Positions 17,780 through 25,498 of a stretch of DNA of 64,000 bases are shown here, in pieces. A program made the translations under genes and the position numbers. The number at the start of each line of letters is the position of its first letter. Within the stretch, counting starts at the first letter, position 1. This stretch comes from Candidatus Proelusimicrobium excrementi (lineage in GTDB: Bacteria; Elusimicrobiota; Elusimicrobia; Elusimicrobiales; Elusimicrobiaceae): positions 124,001 to 188,000 of the forward strand of contig CAKUBV010000003.1 in assembly GCA_934643455.1 (NCBI GenBank), written 5' to 3'. Under the pieces are notes generated by a model. It ran no database searches. It saw nothing but the letters and a program-made list of their open reading frames with translations, and had not been told where the DNA came from.

Positions 17780-17839
17780 TTAGTTCCGTTAGGCTTTTAC
17801 TTGCGTAAAAGACTCTATACCCTTCAGTATAGCCCTAAA
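17780..17839 (-). repeat. Three-way-junction element, copy 2
   Basis: Minus-strand layout: TTTAGG, stem CTATAC/GTATAG with loop TGAAGG, AGT, stem CTTTTAC/GTAAAAG closed by a GCAA tetraloop, then CCTAACGGAACTAA. Stem 3 differs from copy 1 at nearly every position yet stays fully paired, which points to selection on structure. Confidence 0.75.
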
Positions 17840-18016
17840 AACAATCTGAAATTATTTAAAATCTGTTAATGTTTGTCGCCTATAGCCTCCGGCAATAATT
17901 TGTATTTTTAATACGGAAATATTATAATAAATTAAGAAGCAGCGATGCTTCAAAATCAGAAAGAGCCGGCCTTGCGCTTTGCAGTAAAAGCGCAAATGGC
18001 TATTTCCCGCTTTTTT
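17840..18016. other. Remainder of the rplU upstream region, with two strong hairpins
   Basis: No coding frame is convincing here. Two hairpins stand out: GAAGCA-gcga-TGCTTC at 17936-17951 (GNRA loop) and TTGCGCTTT/AAAGCGCAA at 17972-17995. They lie before a run of seven T at 18011-18017 and the rplU start. They could be part of a ribosomal-protein leader or a terminator for an upstream transcript; I cannot decide. Confidence 0.4.
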
Positions 18017-18025
18017 TGGTAAAAT
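18017..18025 (+). promoter_or_regulatory. Extended -10 promoter for rplU (leaderless start)
   Basis: TGGTAAAAT lies 9 bases before the rplU ATG, with no ribosome site between. Confidence 0.6.
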
Positions 18026-18034
18026 TATATTACT

Positions 18035-18343
18035 ATGTATTCAATAATAGAAACAGGTGGAAAACAGTACTGGGTAACCCCCGGTCAAAATCTGCAGGTT
18101 GAAAAACTGGAAGCCGAAGTCGGCGCTACCGTAGAGCTTAAAGCTTTGTGGGCCGCTGAAGCCGAAGGTACCTCGTCAGATGCCAAAGCGGCCAAAACCG
18201 CCAAGGTCACCGCTGAAGTCGTAAGACATTTACGCGGTCGCAAGATTATTGTTTTCAAGAAAAGACCCAAAAAAGGTTATGAAAGAACCATGGGCCACAG
18301 ACAAAATCTTACAGAAATCAAGATTAAAGAAATAATCTTATAA
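18035..18343 (+). CDS. rplU: 50S ribosomal protein L21
   Basis: 102 residues. The start MYSIIETGGKQYWVTPGQ, the central VELKAL and the C-terminal RGRKIIVFKKRPKKGYERT followed by GHRQ are diagnostic of bL21. An Ala/Thr-rich insert (EAEGTSSDAKAAKTA) enlarges the usual hairpin. It binds 23S rRNA. It precedes rpmA by 31 bases and obgE further on, the classic L21-L27-Obg order. Confidence 0.97.
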   Translation: MYSIIETGGKQYWVTPGQNLQVEKLEAEVGATVELKALWAAEAEGTSSDAKAAKTAKVTAEVVRHLRGRKIIVFKKRPKKGYERTMGHRQNLTEIKIKEIIL

Positions 18344-18374
18344 CCGGCTTTAAGCCAAGAATAGGTGAATAACA

Positions 18375-18644
18375 ATGGCACATACAAAAGCACAAGGTTC
18401 CTCCTCAAACGGAAGGGACAGTCACGGTCAAAGGCTTGGTGTTAAGAGATACGGTTCACAGTTCGTGAACGCCGGCGAGATTATTCTTAAACAGCGCGGC
18501 ACCAAAATATTGCCGGGCAACAACGTCTCCAAAGCCAGCGACGACAGCCTCTTTGCCAGAGTTTCGGGTATTGTTACCTTTGAATGGGCTAAAAAGGGCA
18601 AACAGCAAGTTTCTGTTTATCCCAAAGAGGAAGCTAAAAAATAA
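18375..18644 (+). CDS. rpmA: 50S ribosomal protein L27
   Basis: 89 residues. It begins MAHTKAQGSSSNGRDSHGQR and continues LGVKRYGSQFVNAGEIILKQ, the bL27 signature. There is no N-terminal cleaved extension as in Firmicutes. Its N-terminal tail reaches the peptidyl-transferase centre. RBS AGGTG lies a few bases upstream. A strong terminator follows. Confidence 0.97.
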   Translation: MAHTKAQGSSSNGRDSHGQRLGVKRYGSQFVNAGEIILKQRGTKILPGNNVSKASDDSLFARVSGIVTFEWAKKGKQQVSVYPKEEAKK

Positions 18645-18661
18645 ACTTTTTTAGTTTGGTT

Positions 18662-18696
18662 AAAAGCGGAGGGCGTAAAAGCTCTCCGCTTTTTTA
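18662..18696 (+). terminator. Intrinsic terminator after rpmA
   Basis: AGCGGAGGG pairs with the complementary GCTCTCCGCT (one G-T pair), with loop CGTAAAA and six T after it. Confidence 0.9.
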
Positions 18697-18832
18697 ATGG
18701 CTTTTATATAAACAGTTTGGCGCGGCGTAAAGCCCCCGTACGTTTGCGCGGGCTTGATAATATGCCGTATGTACTATAAAATTTATAAAAGGTAAAATAT
18801 AATAAATCACAATACAGAGGGCCAAAAGTCAT

Positions 18833-20224
18833 ATGCAGGCGAATAATTTTTTAGACAGAGTCAAAATTTACGTAAAAGCCGGGAAAGGCGGCGACGGATG
18901 CCTTTCGTTCAGAAGGGAAAAGTTTATTGAATTCGGCGGCCCCAACGGCGGAAACGGCGGGCGCGGCGGCGACGTTTATTTGCAGGCCGAACCCAATCTT
19001 ACCACTTTGCAGGAGCTTGCATATAACCCTCATATAGAAGCCGGCAACGGCGCAAAGGGCGGCACTTACAATAAAACCGGTGAAGACGCCGAAGATAAAG
19101 TTATATTGGTGCCCTTGGGCACCGTCGTAAAACAAGACGGCGTTACAATAGCTGATTTAACTTTGCCCGGCCAGCGCGCTTTGGTGGCCCGCGGCGGAAG
19201 AGGGGGCAGAGGCAATCAAAGTTTTAAAACTCAAACCAATACCGCCCCTAGAATAGCCGAAAACGGTCAGCCCGGGGAAGAAGTTACTCTTATTTTGGAA
19301 CTTAAAGTTTTGGCCGACGTCGGATTGGTTGGTTTCCCCAACGCCGGGAAGAGCACTTTCCTTTCGGCCGTATCGGCGGCGCGCCCCAAAATAGCGGATT
19401 ATCCTTTTACCACTTTAAACCCGAATTTGGGGATATGCACGCATAAAGGCAAAAGCTTTGTCGTGGCCGATATCCCCGGCATTATCGAGGGCGCCAGCGA
19501 CGGCAAAGGTTTGGGGCATCAGTTCTTAAAGCACATAGAACGCACGCGCGTTTTGGTGCATATGACGGACCCTCAGGGCTTTGACGGTCTGGACGCTTTA
19601 AAATCAATTAAAGTTATTGAAGACGAACTTAAAAACTTCAGCAAAGAGCTTTATAAAAAACCGAGGATTTTGGTAATAAACAAAGCCGATATAGAAGGCG
19701 CGGAAAAAGTGTTTGAAAAAGTAAAAAAGAAATACGCCAAAATGCCGGTATTTCTGATTTCCGCCGCGGCGGCGCAGGGAATAGGCAAGGTTTTGGACGA
19801 AATAATAAAAATATTGGCCAAGAATCCGATTGTCGCCCCCAAAGAGATAGAAGCCGCCGGGCCGGCGATTCACGCCGTTGCGCCGATGTTTACCGTTACG
19901 CGTTTGGATGAAGACCGCGTACAAATAAGCGGGAAAAAGATAGAAGAATTCATTTCGATGACCAATTTTTCCCAGCCGGAAGCGGTGCAGCGTCTGCGCG
20001 GCATATTTAAAAAAATAGGTTTGGAAAAGGCCTTGCTTAAAGAGGGCGTAACCGACGGCAGCGTAATAGTTGCCTGCGGCAAAGAATTTGAATGGAACGG
20101 AAGCGAAGTGGATGAGGAAGTTTCCGCTTTGCCCGATAGAATCGGCGGATACAAACGCCGTGAAACCAAAGCCGAGCGTCTTGCCAAGCGCAAAGCGCGC
20201 CGCGCGGCAAAATCCGGGGACTGA
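18833..20224 (+). CDS. obgE: GTPase Obg (CgtA)
   Basis: 463 residues with all three Obg parts. The glycine-rich N-terminal Obg fold covers 1-160 (KAGKGGDGCLSFRREKF, GGPNGGNGGRGGDV). The G domain covers about 160-330, with G1 GFPNAGKST, G3 DIPGI and G4 NKAD. A C-terminal OCT domain (about 345-425) is followed by a Lys/Arg-rich tail. It binds the 50S subunit and acts in its maturation and in the stringent response. It lies downstream of the L27 terminator with its own AT-rich upstream region. Confidence 0.96.
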   Translation: MQANNFLDRVKIYVKAGKGGDGCLSFRREKFIEFGGPNGGNGGRGGDVYLQAEPNLTTLQELAYNPHIEAGNGAKGGTYNKTGEDAEDKVILVPLGTVVKQDGVTIADLTLPGQRALVARGGRGGRGNQSFKTQTNTAPRIAENGQPGEEVTLILELKVLADVGLVGFPNAGKSTFLSAVSAARPKIADYPFTTLNPNLGICTHKGKSFVVADIPGIIEGASDGKGLGHQFLKHIERTRVLVHMTDPQGFDGLDALKSIKVIEDELKNFSKELYKKPRILVINKADIEGAEKVFEKVKKKYAKMPVFLISAAAAQGIGKVLDEIIKILAKNPIVAPKEIEAAGPAIHAVAPMFTVTRLDEDRVQISGKKIEEFISMTNFSQPEAVQRLRGIFKKIGLEKALLKEGVTDGSVIVACGKEFEWNGSEVDEEVSALPDRIGGYKRRETKAERLAKRKARRAAKSGD

Positions 20225-20235
20225 CGGAGGAATTT

Positions 20236-20706
20236 ATGCAGCTTGCCGAAAAAGCCGTAAGACATTATTTTGATTTTAAAGGCCGCGCCGGGATAAGGGA
20301 ATTTATTTTGGCGCATATAATGATAGCCTTGGTAAACGTCTGTTTGCTTGCGGTGCTGCTGGGGCTGGCCTTTTTCGGCAATTTTACGGTTTCGGTTTTA
20401 AGCGGACCTGCGGCGTCGGCTTCTTTTTTGGATTGGGCTCAGACGGGTATCAGCGTGATTATGCTTTTCTCAATAGGGCTTGGCATAGCCGCCATAGATT
20501 CCCGCCGTCTGCACGATTTGAATATGACTTCCTGGTGGCTTGTGGCGGCGGTTTGCGCGCTTGTTCTGTTAAACATTTACGGATTTTTCACTTTCGCCAC
20601 TTATCTGCATTTGTTTTTTATAATATTTTTGCTTTTTCCCGCCGATAAACGCGCCAACCGCTACGGCCCAGCACGCGTGGCTGTCCTTAACGAAAACGAC
20701 GACTGA
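20236..20706 (+). CDS. DUF805 family integral membrane protein
   Basis: 156 residues with about four hydrophobic helices. The opening YFDFKGRAGIREFILAHIM and the internal IDSRRLHDLNMTSWWLVAA are hallmark DUF805 positions, and the end KRANRYGP also fits. The family is membrane-bound and of unknown function. It starts 11 bases after obgE with GGAGG upstream, so the two are probably co-transcribed. It ends 16 bases from ybeY on the opposite strand. Confidence 0.85.
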   Translation: MQLAEKAVRHYFDFKGRAGIREFILAHIMIALVNVCLLAVLLGLAFFGNFTVSVLSGPAASASFLDWAQTGISVIMLFSIGLGIAAIDSRRLHDLNMTSWWLVAAVCALVLLNIYGFFTFATYLHLFFIIFLLFPADKRANRYGPARVAVLNENDD

Positions 20707-20722
20707 TTAATTATCCCAATTT

Positions 20723-21151
20723 TTACAGGAACAAGCTTACTATGCTTTCGGCGCGGGCGTTCATTTTATTGCGAAGCTCCAAAGTGGCGTCGTCCCAGCC
20801 GACCAAATGCAAAGAGCCGTGCGCGGCCAAGACCGCGTTTTCAAACAAAGCCGAATGCTTTTGTTCCGCGGCCTGCCTTTTGGCTTGGGCCGTACATACA
20901 AATACGTCGCCGAAAGGCCCGCCCGTTTTTTTGTCAAAAGGATAATTGAAAGAAATAACATCGGTTACGTAATCGTGCCCTATATAGGAACGGTTAATTT
21001 GGTGGATTTCCTTTTCCCCGACAAAAATTATGTTGACTTCCCCCTTAAGGGAAGCCGATTTGCCCAAAGCCTTCAAGACTATATTTTTATATACGGAAGT
21101 TTTGCGGTAATATTTTGGTATTTCGGGGCGGTAAAAAACGTTTATTTGCAT
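20723..21151 (-). CDS. ybeY: Endoribonuclease YbeY-like, atypical metal site
   Basis: About 142 residues. The family motif HGxLHLxGYDH reads HGSLHLVGWDD here, so the third zinc-ligand histidine is replaced by Asp. Upstream residues (INIIFVGEKEIHQINRSYIG, then TDVISFNYPF) match YbeY. It acts in 16S rRNA 3'-end processing and 70S quality control. The ATG at 21151 is preferred: GGGAG lies 6 bases upstream, and it overlaps the end of phoH by 10 bases. The order glgC-phoH-ybeY forms one minus-strand operon; phoH-ybeY is a widespread pairing. Confidence 0.88.
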   Translation of the reverse strand: MQINVFYRPEIPKYYRKTSVYKNIVLKALGKSASLKGEVNIIFVGEKEIHQINRSYIGHDYVTDVISFNYPFDKKTGGPFGDVFVCTAQAKRQAAEQKHSALFENAVLAAHGSLHLVGWDDATLELRNKMNARAESIVSLFL

Positions 21152-22077
21152 TTTTTCTCCCACTTGTCATAGGCTTGTATTATTTCTTTGACCAAAGGAT
21201 GACGCACTATGTCGGCGTTTTCAAATTCAAAGAAGCCTATCTGAGGAACCTTCCCCAAAATCTTTTTAACGCTTATAAGCCCGCTTTGTTTGGAAGAGGG
21301 CAAATCTATTTGCGTTATGTCGCCCGTTACTATTATTTTTGAGTTAAGCCCCATACGCGTCAGGAACATTTTTATTTGTTCCGGGCTGGCGTTTTGCGCC
21401 TCGTCCAAAATAATAAAAGCGTTTTCAAGAGTGCGGCCCCTCATATAGGCGAGGGGGACTATTTCTATTACGGCGGCGTCCCTCAAAGCGTTGAACCTTT
21501 CCGCGCCGAGCATGGCTTGGAAAGCGTCATAAACCGGCCTGAGGTACGGGTCTACTTTTTCATTGATGTCGCCCGGCAGAAAGCCCAGTTTCTCCCCGGC
21601 TTCCACTATCGGGCGGGTTACGACTATTTTGCCGGTCATGCCCAGCTGCAAAGCCCTTAAGGCGCAGGCGGCCGCCAAAAAAGTTTTCCCCGTGCCGGCC
21701 GGGCCCGTGCAGATTATAAGGTCGCGGTCCCAAATAAGTTTTATGTATTCGTTTTGGTTTTGCGTGCGCGGTTTTACCGGGGACGCGTGTGCCGGGCGGA
21801 ACACAACCCCGCCCGCAAAAGGGACTTTTTCTTCTGCGGAGGCGTTCGGCGCGGGCGGAACTCTCAGGATGTCTAAATTCTTTTGGATTTTGGCGTAAGC
21901 CTTGTCCACGCGTGAATGCAAACCGTTTAAAGAAAGTTCCGCATTGCCGTTTTCGTCGTCGTAGCTTATGGTGACGGTTATTTTAAACTCTTTTTCCAGG
22001 GCTTTTAGATTTCTGTCCTGTACGCCGAGTATGGCGTAAACTTCGTCTTTGTTGAAAAGTTTTATCTTTTTTATCAC
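21142..22077 (-). CDS. phoH: PhoH-like ATPase
   Basis: 311 residues. An N-terminal KH/R3H-like region (1-110) precedes the PhoH P-loop domain with Walker A GPAGTGKTF and Walker B FIILDEAQNAS. GDITQIDLP and the C-terminal VRHPLVKEII are also typical. PhoH proteins of this type accompany YbeY and are thought to act in RNA metabolism. It overlaps glgC by 4 bases and ybeY by 10, so translation is probably coupled. Confidence 0.93.
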   Translation of the reverse strand: MIKKIKLFNKDEVYAILGVQDRNLKALEKEFKITVTISYDDENGNAELSLNGLHSRVDKAYAKIQKNLDILRVPPAPNASAEEKVPFAGGVVFRPAHASPVKPRTQNQNEYIKLIWDRDLIICTGPAGTGKTFLAAACALRALQLGMTGKIVVTRPIVEAGEKLGFLPGDINEKVDPYLRPVYDAFQAMLGAERFNALRDAAVIEIVPLAYMRGRTLENAFIILDEAQNASPEQIKMFLTRMGLNSKIIVTGDITQIDLPSSKQSGLISVKKILGKVPQIGFFEFENADIVRHPLVKEIIQAYDKWEKKCK

Positions 22078-23285
22078 AGAAATTTAGTCCTTCCGCGCGG
22101 TATTACGACTATGCCCGAAGGATCGATATAGTAATTTTGTATATCTTCCTCATGGTTAATGCCTATTTTGCTGCCGGCTTGTATATTGTTGAAGCGGTCC
22201 ATAATAGTCTTTTTTATGCGGCAGTTTTTGCCGATTACGCAAGAGTCCATAATTATGCTGTCTTCAATTACCGCGCCTTCCATAACGACGACATTGCTGG
22301 CCAAAACGCTGTTTTTGATTAAAGTTTTGGGGTGTATTACGCAGCCGTTGCTGAGCATACTGTTTTCAACCGTCCCGCCGAGATAAGACGTAGGCGGAAG
22401 ATTATGTACGGAAGTGTTTATCGGCCAGTAGGGATTGTTTAAATCGAATTTGGGTTTTTCCCCCAAAAGATCCATATTGGCCTGCCAATAGGCTTCTATC
22501 GTGCCGACGTCGCGCCAATAGCCCTGCTCCTCATAAGGCCTTAAACCGGCAAGTTTGTCCGAGGGAAAATCATAAGCGAAAGTTCTGTGCGATTTAAGTA
22601 TCACGGGAATGATGTTTTTACCGAAGTCCAATGAAGGAATATCGCAATATTTTTGCTGCAATATTTTCAGCAGGACGTTCTTGTCAAAAATATAATTGCC
22701 CATGGAAATATACGCGCTTTTGCTTTTGCCCGGTATCGGGTGCGGGTTTTTCGGTTTTTCTTCAAAATCTATAATTCTGTTGGTGTCGTCAACGGCCATT
22801 ACGCCGAAGGCCGAAGCTTCTTTCAAAGGAACCACGTTGGCTGCAACCGTAACGTCCGCGCGGTTTTTGATATGGAAGTCTATCATCTTGGATATATCCA
22901 TTCTGTAAATGTGGTCCGCGCCGAAAATCACGACCAAATCCGGATTAAAATCGTTTATAAGGCTGATGTTTTGGCGTATGGAATCGGCCGTGCCTCTGTA
23001 CCAATGTTCGCCCAAACGCATTTGCGGGGGCACCACCGTCAGGAAGTGATCCCTGCTGATGCCATGCGTGGGCCAGCTGATTCTTAAATACTCAATTAAA
23101 GACTGCGATAAATACTGCACCAATATATAGGAAGAAAATATATTGGAATTGACGAAGTTTGAAAGAACGAAATCTATAATCCTGTACTTCCCGCCGAAAG
23201 GAACCGAAGGTTTGGATCTTTCTTTAGTCAGCGGGAAAAGCCTTTCCCCTTTTCCGCCGGCCATAATCATGCCCAGTACTTTCAT
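22074..23285 (-). CDS. glgC: Glucose-1-phosphate adenylyltransferase
   Basis: 403 residues. The nucleotidyl-transferase signature is MIMAGGKGERLFPLTKERSK, followed by PFGGKYRIIDFVLSN; GADHIYRMD and the glucose-1-phosphate site DFGKNIIP are conserved. A left-handed beta-helix C-terminus (SVLASNVVVMEGAVIEDSII) closes the protein. It makes ADP-glucose, the donor for glycogen synthesis and the rate-setting step of that pathway. No other glycogen gene is in the window; it heads the glgC-phoH-ybeY operon. Confidence 0.95.
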   Translation of the reverse strand: MKVLGMIMAGGKGERLFPLTKERSKPSVPFGGKYRIIDFVLSNFVNSNIFSSYILVQYLSQSLIEYLRISWPTHGISRDHFLTVVPPQMRLGEHWYRGTADSIRQNISLINDFNPDLVVIFGADHIYRMDISKMIDFHIKNRADVTVAANVVPLKEASAFGVMAVDDTNRIIDFEEKPKNPHPIPGKSKSAYISMGNYIFDKNVLLKILQQKYCDIPSLDFGKNIIPVILKSHRTFAYDFPSDKLAGLRPYEEQGYWRDVGTIEAYWQANMDLLGEKPKFDLNNPYWPINTSVHNLPPTSYLGGTVENSMLSNGCVIHPKTLIKNSVLASNVVVMEGAVIEDSIIMDSCVIGKNCRIKKTIMDRFNNIQAGSKIGINHEEDIQNYYIDPSGIVVIPRGRTKFL

Positions 23286-23335
23286 AAATAAAGTTCTCCT
23301 TAATTTTGTTTAAGCCGCCGGCCCAGCCGGAGGTT

Positions 23336-24031
23336 TTAAATTTTATTTTGCAAAGCTTCAAAAGCGGCCCATGTCCAGGGAAGCTTTTGTTTAAAAATCT
23401 TTTCTATTGCTTCGGCGTAAACGCGGATTTCGTATTGGGCGTGTCCGTCGGCCCTTAAGGAAATAAAGTTAAGCAAACTTCTCGCGTTGACCGTCCAGTA
23501 AAACTGCGTGTACTGGCTTACGGGCAAAAGGCCGCGCGCCATTTCCTTGGCGACGCCGGCTTTAAGCAGCCGCTGATAAGCCCGGTAAGAAGCTTCAATG
23601 CTGTCTATATAGATTTTTAAAAGGGTTTCATTGTCAAGATCTTTGCTGGCCAAAGAGCCTTGTTTGTTGTGCGTATCCTGCACTCTGAACTCGGAAGGAA
23701 TATAAAATTCGTCTTTGACTTCCGTATATCTTGCGCTGACTTCGTTATAAGAGGCTATTCTGTGCCTCATCCACTGCCTTGCCACGAAAATGGGGCATTT
23801 TATATGGAATTGGAATGTGCAATGCTCAAAAGGGGAAAGGTGTTTGTGCTCCATAAGATATTTTATGAGGGCTTTGTCTTTTTCTTCGCCTTTGCTTACC
23901 CCGCCGAAAGAAACCCTCGCGGCGTTGACGGTTCTTAAATCGCTGCCCATAAAATCTATAAGTTTAACAAATCCGTGATCCAAAAGGCTGATAACCTCCT
24001 CTTGTGCGGGCTGGGGGCAAGTTATGTTCAT
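23336..24031 (-). CDS. thyX: Flavin-dependent thymidylate synthase ThyX
   Basis: 231 residues. The ThyX motif RHRxxSxNxxSxRY appears as RHRIASYNEVSARY. Other conserved parts are SPFEHCTFQFHIKCP and the C-terminal ARSLLNFISLR. It methylates dUMP to dTMP using methylenetetrahydrofolate, with FAD and NADPH as reductant. It replaces ThyA, a feature of many anaerobes. AGGAGA precedes the ATG. Neighbours are unrelated. Confidence 0.96.
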   Translation of the reverse strand: MNITCPQPAQEEVISLLDHGFVKLIDFMGSDLRTVNAARVSFGGVSKGEEKDKALIKYLMEHKHLSPFEHCTFQFHIKCPIFVARQWMRHRIASYNEVSARYTEVKDEFYIPSEFRVQDTHNKQGSLASKDLDNETLLKIYIDSIEASYRAYQRLLKAGVAKEMARGLLPVSQYTQFYWTVNARSLLNFISLRADGHAQYEIRVYAEAIEKIFKQKLPWTWAAFEALQNKI

Positions 24032-24096
24032 AAAAATCTCCTGAAAGTTAAATATGTAAAATCGGGTAAAGAATAAATCTTCTTTAATCTAATATA

Positions 24097-25437
24097 TTAA
24101 ATATTGTCCGCCGCGTAAACCGCAAGCGCGCCTTTTTTGTCAAAAGCCAAAGGCAATATAAGCACATCTTTGAAAGGGCCGAAGTCCCCTTGCTTCATAT
24201 CGTAAACCGGTGCGGGCAGCGTAAAAACTTTATACTTGGCGAAGTTCGCTCCCAGCCATTTAAGGAAATACAAATTCGCGTTTTTGCCGGATTTGTCGTT
24301 TTGCAAAGCCGCTATAAAAAGGTTTTGTTTTTCCCCGCTTGTAAATACGGCCAGCGGAGTATACAGGTTTTGTTTGACTCCGTTGAAATTGAAAGTATTT
24401 GGCGAAAAGGCAAAATCCCTGCCGCTTTCGTTTAAGGAAAAATCTTTTGGTTCGTCAAACCCGGCCCTTATTTTACCGTTGGCGGTTATATAGACGGGCG
24501 TTAATATGCCGTCATTTGTTAAGTCCGCCATATTAAAGCCGAAAATCGCGTTTAATCCGCGGATGTTAAGCTCCTGCCCGGCTTCGTATTTTTTGTTTTT
24601 AAACTCCAGCTTGGCGGGTTTGCTTAGATAATATTTTGAACCGATTTTGACGATTTTTTGCGTATATAAAACCCTCGGCCTGCTATAAGGGGCTATGCCT
24701 TGGACCAGGCCTTCAAAAACTTTGCCGGCTTTAAGGCGGCCCTCTTCCAGACTTAAAGGTATTACGCTAAAGCTTTCGTCCGCGGGATTAAAAACCGTAA
24801 CGAACAATACCGCCGCGCCGGAATTTTGCAAATCGCCGCAGTCCAAAGCTAAAATGTTTTTGATTGCGGCTACGTTATATCGGGCTTCTTCTTTAAGTTC
24901 GCGTTTATCGTCCAGGGAAAACACTTTTACGCTGTTGCCCTCTTTAAAACTTAAAGCGATTTCGTTTTGGCCGTCGCCGTCAAAATCGCATGCGGCCGCA
25001 AAACGAGGGGCGGCCTCCATAGGCGAGCTTTGCCAAAGCGGCTTTAAAGAGTTTTGCTCAGGAAATTCCCCGTCAAGGAACAGCGGCGTCTTGGCCCGCG
25101 CGGCCTTGCTTGTAAATTCCGCGCAGGAACCCGCAACGTCTATATTTTTATCTAAAAAGCCTATCGCGTAAAGATCTTTGGTTTTTACTACTTTCCCGGC
25201 GACTCTTTCTCCCTCTTCCCTTCCAAGCACTTTTCCCGTTTTCGGGTTGGTAATTTCCGCGCCGGGGAGGATAACTTCAAAAAAGTCCCCTTCCTGCGGG
25301 AATCTGCTCATGGCGGAAACGTCAAAATAAACTTTCCTTCCCTCTTGTTTTACGACGTCCGCGTATTGCGCCGAAACATTTAGACACAGCGTTATAAAAA
25401 ATAAGGAGAAAAGCGTTTTTTTGAAGGGGATTTGCAT
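24097..25437 (-). CDS. Secreted protein with FG-GAP/VCBS-like repeat
   Basis: 446 residues with a signal peptide (MQIPFKKTLFSLFFITLCLN, then VSAQ). An N-terminal beta-rich domain carries FFEVILPGAEITNPKTGKVL, resembling a flagellar-assembly or SH3-like fold. A beta-propeller-like region follows, containing a calcium-type loop DFDGDGQNEIALSF and a second NMADLTNDGILTPVYI. No catalytic motif is seen. It probably resides in the periplasm or on the outer membrane, where such repeats mediate binding. It is divergent from nadK. Function not recognised. Confidence 0.65.
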   Translation of the reverse strand: MQIPFKKTLFSLFFITLCLNVSAQYADVVKQEGRKVYFDVSAMSRFPQEGDFFEVILPGAEITNPKTGKVLGREEGERVAGKVVKTKDLYAIGFLDKNIDVAGSCAEFTSKAARAKTPLFLDGEFPEQNSLKPLWQSSPMEAAPRFAAACDFDGDGQNEIALSFKEGNSVKVFSLDDKRELKEEARYNVAAIKNILALDCGDLQNSGAAVLFVTVFNPADESFSVIPLSLEEGRLKAGKVFEGLVQGIAPYSRPRVLYTQKIVKIGSKYYLSKPAKLEFKNKKYEAGQELNIRGLNAIFGFNMADLTNDGILTPVYITANGKIRAGFDEPKDFSLNESGRDFAFSPNTFNFNGVKQNLYTPLAVFTSGEKQNLFIAALQNDKSGKNANLYFLKWLGANFAKYKVFTLPAPVYDMKQGDFGPFKDVLILPLAFDKKGALAVYAADNI

Positions 25438-25481
25438 AGGATTATTCTAACTTATTTGTTTGTTAAATAGAAAGGTTAATT

Positions 25482-25490
25482 TGCTAAAAT
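25482..25490 (+). promoter_or_regulatory. Extended -10 promoter for nadK-recN (leaderless start)
   Basis: TGCTAAAAT is followed after 8 bases by the nadK ATG, and there is no ribosome site. Confidence 0.6.
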
Positions 25491-25498
25491 TTATATAT

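Larger units (their letters stand above)
17529..17839 (-). promoter_or_regulatory. Candidate tandem riboswitch-like leader of the glycosyltransferase operon
   Basis: On the minus strand the order is: copy 2 of a 60-base three-way junction (17839-17780), a hairpin CCCTGTA/TACAGGG (17763-17746), a terminator-like hairpin GCGATGGT/ACCATCGC followed by T6 (17744-17696), copy 1 (17657-17597), then a segment before the GGAG site. The terminator loop contains TCCGTTAGGCT, complementary over 11 bases to the 3' strand of copy 2. The segment at 17529-17541 pairs with copy 1 over 13 bases with one bulge. In this orientation the P3 loops are GCAA and GTAAAA (GNRA-like), which supports the minus strand. 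No known class was recognised. Confidence 0.55.

Noticed and set aside
17597..17839. Integron attC sites, because GTTAGGC and GCCTAAC match the R core consensus
   Set aside because: The elements are three-way junctions, not the two-box imperfect palindrome of attC; no integrase is nearby and no cassette gene lies between.
17597..17839. Purine-type riboswitch, because of the three-way junction
   Set aside because: The conserved junction and loop sequences of purine riboswitches are absent.
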